Below, piece after piece: positions 6,817 to 9,740 of a DNA stretch of 9,740 bases. The stretch spans positions 1-9,740 of the forward strand of contig JAADGA010000023.1 in the NCBI GenBank assembly GCA_013152615.1, in the 5' to 3' direction. Each line of letters opens with the position of its first letter. Position 1 is the stretch's first letter. The notes under the pieces are model-generated. The model saw only the letters and a list, made by a program, of their open reading frames with translations. It was not told where the DNA came from and did no database searches. This stretch comes from Alphaproteobacteria bacterium. Its GTDB lineage: Bacteria > Pseudomonadota > Alphaproteobacteria > Sphingomonadales > Emcibacteraceae. Position numbers and translations under genes: made by a program.

Positions 6817-8297
6817 CGGTTAATATAATCGGTATGGCCGGGCATTACGCTGACGGCCTCTGCCATCACCCGCCTGAGGCCGCCCAACATTTTAGCACCG
6901 TCAACGTCGCGCAGGTCAGCCAGCGGGGCGTAATAATCGGGCCAGATATGCTGACCGATCATAACCGCGAGCCAGCTCGAGTTCTGGAATAATTCAAAAT
7001 CACTGGCGACAATGCGGCCGCCGCTGCGGAAATGGTCAATCTTGTGGCGCAGTTTATCAGGGATTTCCATTGCTGCCGTCTGCCGCCACAGCTCACTGTC
7101 CCGACGCCCGGTGGCCTTGTAATGCAGAATGATAAAATCGCGGGTGGCTTCATATTCCGCCCCGGTTATCCGGTTATATTCCTTGGCTGCCAGCGGGTCA
7201 AAGTCCCGGTTTGGAAACAGCGCCAGCAGCCGGGTAACGGCGGACTGGATCAGATGGATACTGGTCGATTCCAGCGGTTCGAGAAAGCCGCTCGACAGGC
7301 CGATGGCAATACAGTTTTTATTCCAGAATTTCTTACGCCGCCCGGCGCTAAAACGCAGGTGACGCGGGTCTGCCAACGGCGCGGCGTCCAGATTCCAAAG
7401 CAACATAGTCGCTGCCGCGTCATCGCTGATATGGCTGCTTGAATAGACATAGCCATTGCCAATGCGCTGTTGCAGCGGAATGCGCCATTGCCAACCGGCT
7501 TCGCGGGCGGTCGCCTGGGTATAGGGGGTGAAATCGCCCGCTGGCGCACAGGCAACGGCAACGGCCCGGTCGCACGGCAGCCACTTGGACCAGTTTTCAT
7601 AACCGGTCTTGAGCGCGTCTTCGATCAGGATACCGCGAAAGCCGCTACAGTCAATAAACAGGTCGGCGGCGATTTTCGGGCCGTTTTCAAGCACGATATT
7701 TTCAATAAACCCGGTTTCATTATTCAGGTTAACATCAATAACGCGGCCCTCTATGCGCGTGACGCCGCGCTGTTCGGCATAGCCGCGCAGATATTTGCCA
7801 TAAAGAATGGCATCGAATTGATAGGCATAATCATAGGTTGACTGCACCAGTTTCGGATCATGGGTCGGCGGGGTAAATTTGCCGTCCCGGGCCATAGCCC
7901 ATGCCATCGCATAGTCATCGAGACTGGTTTTATCACCGTTGGCGCGTGCCTGCAGCCAGTAATGATATAGCGGCACGGCATCAAAATCGGCACCGAATTT
8001 GCCGAAGGGATGGAAATAACGCTGGCCTTTTTCTGCCCAGTCGACAAATTCTATCCCGAGCTTGAACGTCCCCTGGGTATGGGCAAGGACGTCATTTTCA
8101 TCAAGGCCGAGGGTCTGGTTAAACAGCTTGATCGGCGGGATGGTGGCTTCGCCGACGCCGATGACGCCGATGTCGTCGGATTCAACCAGCGTAATCCGGC
8201 AGTTCCCCTTCAGGGCATTGGCCAGTGCCGCCGCGCACATCCAGCCGGCAGTACCGCCGCCGACAATGGCAATATGGCGAATTCTGCGATCATTCAT
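6789..8297 (-). CDS. Flavin-dependent halogenase 2 (tryptophan halogenase family)
   Basis: This 502-residue paralogue of the neighbouring halogenase has the same predicted FADH2-dependent halogenation chemistry. Key elements are GGGTAGW (13-19), K79 in GTFKLGIEF, WQWRIP (269-274), RRKKFWNKNC (320-329) and EPLESTSIHL (340-349). By eye about two thirds of the first 85 residues match halogenase 1 without gaps, while residues near 127-160 differ most and may shape the substrate pocket. It ends DYINRYCPAVTRQ, and its last 28 bp overlap the convergent halogenase 1 gene. The start at 8295-8297 has AGGA 9 bases upstream on the minus strand. An out-of-frame ATG four bases earlier reads ATGAATGAATGA, a three-codon ORF overlapping the true start. 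The gene is divergent from GH97 and shares two LacI-type operators with it, so it should respond to the same sugar signal. Confidence 0.92.
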   Translation of the reverse strand: MNDRRIRHIAIVGGGTAGWMCAAALANALKGNCRITLVESDDIGVIGVGEATIPPIKLFNQTLGLDENDVLAHTQGTFKLGIEFVDWAEKGQRYFHPFGKFGADFDAVPLYHYWLQARANGDKTSLDDYAMAWAMARDGKFTPPTHDPKLVQSTYDYAYQFDAILYGKYLRGYAEQRGVTRIEGRVIDVNLNNETGFIENIVLENGPKIAADLFIDCSGFRGILIEDALKTGYENWSKWLPCDRAVAVACAPAGDFTPYTQATAREAGWQWRIPLQQRIGNGYVYSSSHISDDAAATMLLWNLDAAPLADPRHLRFSAGRRKKFWNKNCIAIGLSSGFLEPLESTSIHLIQSAVTRLLALFPNRDFDPLAAKEYNRITGAEYEATRDFIILHYKATGRRDSELWRQTAAMEIPDKLRHKIDHFRSGGRIVASDFELFQNSSWLAVMIGQHIWPDYYAPLADLRDVDGAKMLGGLRRVMAEAVSVMPGHTDYINRYCPAVTRQ

Positions 8298-8370
8298 TCA
8301 TCTATGTCCTGTTATTATATCGCTGCTGAAGACAACACTAAACCGGTGGTGTTTTCAGGCACAAGGGATA

Positions 8371-8382
8371 ACATACGTATTC
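8371..8382. promoter_or_regulatory. LacI-type operator, site 4 (halogenase 2 side)
   Basis: ACATACGTATTC with core 8373-8380. It is identical over 12 bases to site 1 at 2013-2024. It lies about 75 bp upstream of the halogenase 2 start, and its core is 30 bp from that of site 5, nearly the same phasing as sites 2 and 3. Confidence 0.65.
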
Positions 8383-8400
8383 AGCGGCAAAAGAATTTAT

Positions 8401-8412
8401 GAATACGTATGC
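8401..8412. promoter_or_regulatory. LacI-type operator, site 5 (GH97 side)
   Basis: GAATACGTATGC with core 8403-8410, identical over 12 bases to site 2 at 2165-2176. It ends about 30 bp before the candidate GH97 -35 and is centred roughly 72 bp upstream of the predicted transcription start. This position suits activation, or repression by looping, better than simple blocking of polymerase. Confidence 0.65.
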
Positions 8413-8442
8413 TATCCCTTGTTCCGGGGGGTTTGCTGCCCT

Positions 8443-8471
8443 TAGACTGTCCGGTAATAATTAAATATAAT
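8443..8471 (+). promoter_or_regulatory. Candidate sigma-70 promoter for GH97
   Basis: TAGACT (8443-8448, 4 of 6 consensus positions) is followed after exactly 17 bp by a perfect TATAAT (8466-8471). The start would fall near 8478, giving a leader of about 20 nt that still includes the AGGGAG ribosome binding site. This is the best promoter match in the window. Confidence 0.45.
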
Positions 8472-8497
8472 AATTTAATATAACAGGGAGAAAAATT

Positions 8498-9740
8498 ATT
8501 TTCAGGGCGATAGGCAGGATCATTATCCTGACACTGCTACTGTTCCCGTTTTCTTTGTCTTATGGCAATGCCCGGAATGGTAAAGTCGTGACCGTCAGTT
8601 CGCCGGACGGCAGGGTGACGGTGATGGTTAGTCTTGATAATCAGGTGCCCTATTATCAGGTGGCACGCAGCGGCAGAATTATTATCGGCAAATCCAGACT
8701 GGGCCTGCGCTTCAAGGATATTGCCCATCTGGACGGTGGTTTTGTTATTGCCTCGACCGCGACCAGTTCATTTGACAACACCTGGACCCAGCCGTGGGGC
8801 GAGAAGAAATATATCCGTAATCATTATAATGAGTTGCGGCTGACATTGGTGGAATCACACGGTCTGAAACGTCGGATGATCCTGCGGTTCCGGGTCTATG
8901 ATGACGGCATCGGCTTTCGCTATGAAATTCCCAGACAGGCCCATATGGCGGCGGTTCAGATCATTGATGAACTGACGGAATTTAATATCAGCGACCCGGC
9001 AACGGCGTGGTGGATTCCGGCGCGCGGGTGGAACCGCTATGAATATCTCTACCGTAAAACCCCGCTTAAGGATATTAGCCTTGTGCAGACTCCGCTGACG
9101 ATGAAAACCGACAAGGGGCTATATCTCAGTATTCATGAGGCGGCGCTGGTTGATTATGCTTCCATGACCCTGAAGCGTGGCCGTGGGCGCATGCTTAAGG
9201 CCGACCTCATCCCGCTGTCCGACGGCATCAGGGTCAAAACAAAGGTGCCGTTTCATACCCCGTGGCGCACGGTGCAGATTGCTGATAGTGCGGGCGGTCT
9301 GATTACTTCATACCTGATCCTTAACCTTAATGAGCCCAATAAACTTGGTGATGTGTCGTGGGTCAAGCCGGAGAAATATATTGGCATCTGGTGGGGCATG
9401 CATCTGGGGGAGTTGACCTGGGGCAGCGGGCCAAAACACGGGGCGACAACCAAACGGACCAAGGCTTATATTGATTTTGCGGCGGCAAATGGCTTCAAGG
9501 GGGTTCTGGTCGAAGGCTGGAATGTGGGCTGGGACGGCGACTGGTTCAATAACGGCGCCGCGTTTAATTTTACCAAGCCCTATCCTGATTTTGATAGTGT
9601 CGCGCTTGCGGCCTATGCCAAAAAAAAAGGGGTGCATCTGATCGGTCATAATGAAACCGCCGGTAATATCTCAAATTATGAAAAACAACTGGGTGCGGCA
9701 CTGGACTATGACCATAAACTCGGCATTCCGTTGATAAAAA
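8498..9740 (+). CDS. Secreted GH97-family glycoside hydrolase (alpha-glucosidase, SusB-like), 3' end missing, no standard start codon
   Basis: At least 414 codons are open to the window end. GH97 enzymes such as Bacteroides SusB cleave alpha-glucosides; some members are alpha-galactosidases. A signal peptide is visible (IIILTLLLFPFSLSYGNA), placing the enzyme in the periplasm or at the outer membrane. The N-terminal beta-sandwich domain includes VTVSSPDGRVTV, WTQPWGEKKYIRNHYNEL and RFRVYDDGIGFRYE. The barrel begins near IGIWWGMHLGELTW, with HGATTKRTKAYIDFAAANGFKGVLVEGWNVGWDGDW (its E near residue 339) and IGHNETAGN (E near 386). Other catalytic residues lie past the window edge, so inverting versus retaining type cannot be judged. 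The frame has no ATG, GTG or TTG ahead of the signal peptide. AGGGAG (8485-8490) sits 4 and 7 bases before two ATT codons (8495, 8498), and I chose the second for its spacing. The first in-frame ATG (8624) would delete the signal peptide. A nine-A run occurs at 9620-9628. Confidence 0.85.
   Translation, partial: MFRAIGRIIILTLLLFPFSLSYGNARNGKVVTVSSPDGRVTVMVSLDNQVPYYQVARSGRIIIGKSRLGLRFKDIAHLDGGFVIASTATSSFDNTWTQPWGEKKYIRNHYNELRLTLVESHGLKRRMILRFRVYDDGIGFRYEIPRQAHMAAVQIIDELTEFNISDPATAWWIPARGWNRYEYLYRKTPLKDISLVQTPLTMKTDKGLYLSIHEAALVDYASMTLKRGRGRMLKADLIPLSDGIRVKTKVPFHTPWRTVQIADSAGGLITSYLILNLNEPNKLGDVSWVKPEKYIGIWWGMHLGELTWGSGPKHGATTKRTKAYIDFAAANGFKGVLVEGWNVGWDGDWFNNGAAFNFTKPYPDFDSVALAAYAKKKGVHLIGHNETAGNISNYEKQLGAALDYDHKLGIPLIK

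Larger units (their letters stand above)
8361..8422. repeat. 23-bp inverted repeat framing the paired operators
   Basis: The left arm 8361-8383 and right arm 8400-8422 are complementary at 22 of 23 positions (the single mismatch pairs 8371 with 8412), separated by 16 bp. Each arm holds one ATACGTAT core plus an outer AAGGGATA/TATCCCTT flank. The whole element is symmetric between two divergent genes, as expected for a site controlling both. Confidence 0.85.
8298..8494. promoter_or_regulatory. Divergent control region between halogenase 2 and GH97
   Basis: This region of about 200 bp is non-coding. It contains two LacI-type sites (8371-8382 and 8401-8412) inside a 23-bp inverted repeat, a good candidate promoter for GH97 at 8443-8471, and the GH97 ribosome binding site AGGGAG (8485-8490). 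Toward halogenase 2 there is an exact minus-strand TATAAT (complement of 8314-8319), but it is too close to the ATG to leave room for the Shine-Dalgarno sequence, so I do not call it as that gene's promoter. Confidence 0.7.

Noticed and set aside
5302..8297. The inverted halogenase pair as a transposon or composite mobile element
   Set aside because: There is no transposase, no terminal inverted repeat or target duplication at the outer ends, and the similarity is between coding sequences of diverged paralogues.
8314..8342. Minus-strand TATAAT (8314-8319) with a weak TTTAGT -35 as the halogenase 2 promoter
   Set aside because: Transcription would start near 8308, inside the AGGA ribosome site and about 10 bases before the ATG, leaving almost no leader. 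The -35 matches only half the consensus.
6792..8445. Plus-strand open frames across halogenase 2, including one running past its start to 8445
   Set aside because: They are shadows of the conserved halogenase 2 gene; the extension past its start runs through the operators and has no protein-like features.
8537..9649. Minus-strand and alternate-frame ORFs inside the GH97 region
   Set aside because: They overlap a frame with a clear signal peptide and GH97 motifs that is open to the window end, so they are shadows.

Overview
The window is a carbohydrate-uptake locus from a Gram-negative bacterium, most likely an alphaproteobacterium. The evidence for this is a TonB-dependent receptor (TBDR) of the Xanthomonas/Caulobacter type, neighbouring flavin-dependent 'tryptophan halogenase' genes (a pairing typical of Caulobacterales, Sphingomonadales and related groups, also seen in Xanthomonadales), and moderate GC content. 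The taxonomic call is an inference from gene families only.

Layout. Positions 1-191 hold the C-terminal end of a YeiH/UPF0324-type inner-membrane protein (+), which meets tail to tail a complete cytoplasmic GH13 alpha-glucosidase (204-1835, -). A 480-bp divergent control region (1836-2315) follows, then a 961-residue TonB-dependent receptor (2316-5201, +). A strong intrinsic terminator hairpin (5221-5267) separates the receptor from a first flavin-dependent halogenase (5302-6816, +). A second, paralogous halogenase lies on the other strand (6789-8297, -), and the two genes overlap by 28 bp at their 3' ends. A second divergent control region (8298-8494) separates halogenase 2 from a secreted GH97 glycosidase (about 8498 to beyond 9740, +), which is cut by the window end.

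How the parts fit. The receptor would bring an alpha-glucan or alpha-glucoside across the outer membrane, GH97 would trim it in the periplasm, and GH13 would finish hydrolysis in the cytoplasm. The inner-membrane sugar transporter and the regulator are not in the window. Five copies of a near-identical 12-bp site with an ATACGTAT core occur here: three between GH13 and the receptor, and two between halogenase 2 and GH97. A CG-centred palindrome of this kind is typical of LacI-family operators. The sites imply that both glycosidases, the receptor and at least one halogenase form one sugar-responsive regulon.

Most notable points: two apparently intact halogenases wired into an alpha-glucoside regulon with no flavin reductase nearby; a 23-bp inverted repeat framing the halogenase 2/GH97 operators; and a GH97 gene that keeps its ribosome binding site and signal peptide but has no ATG, GTG or TTG start codon, leaving AUU as the apparent start.
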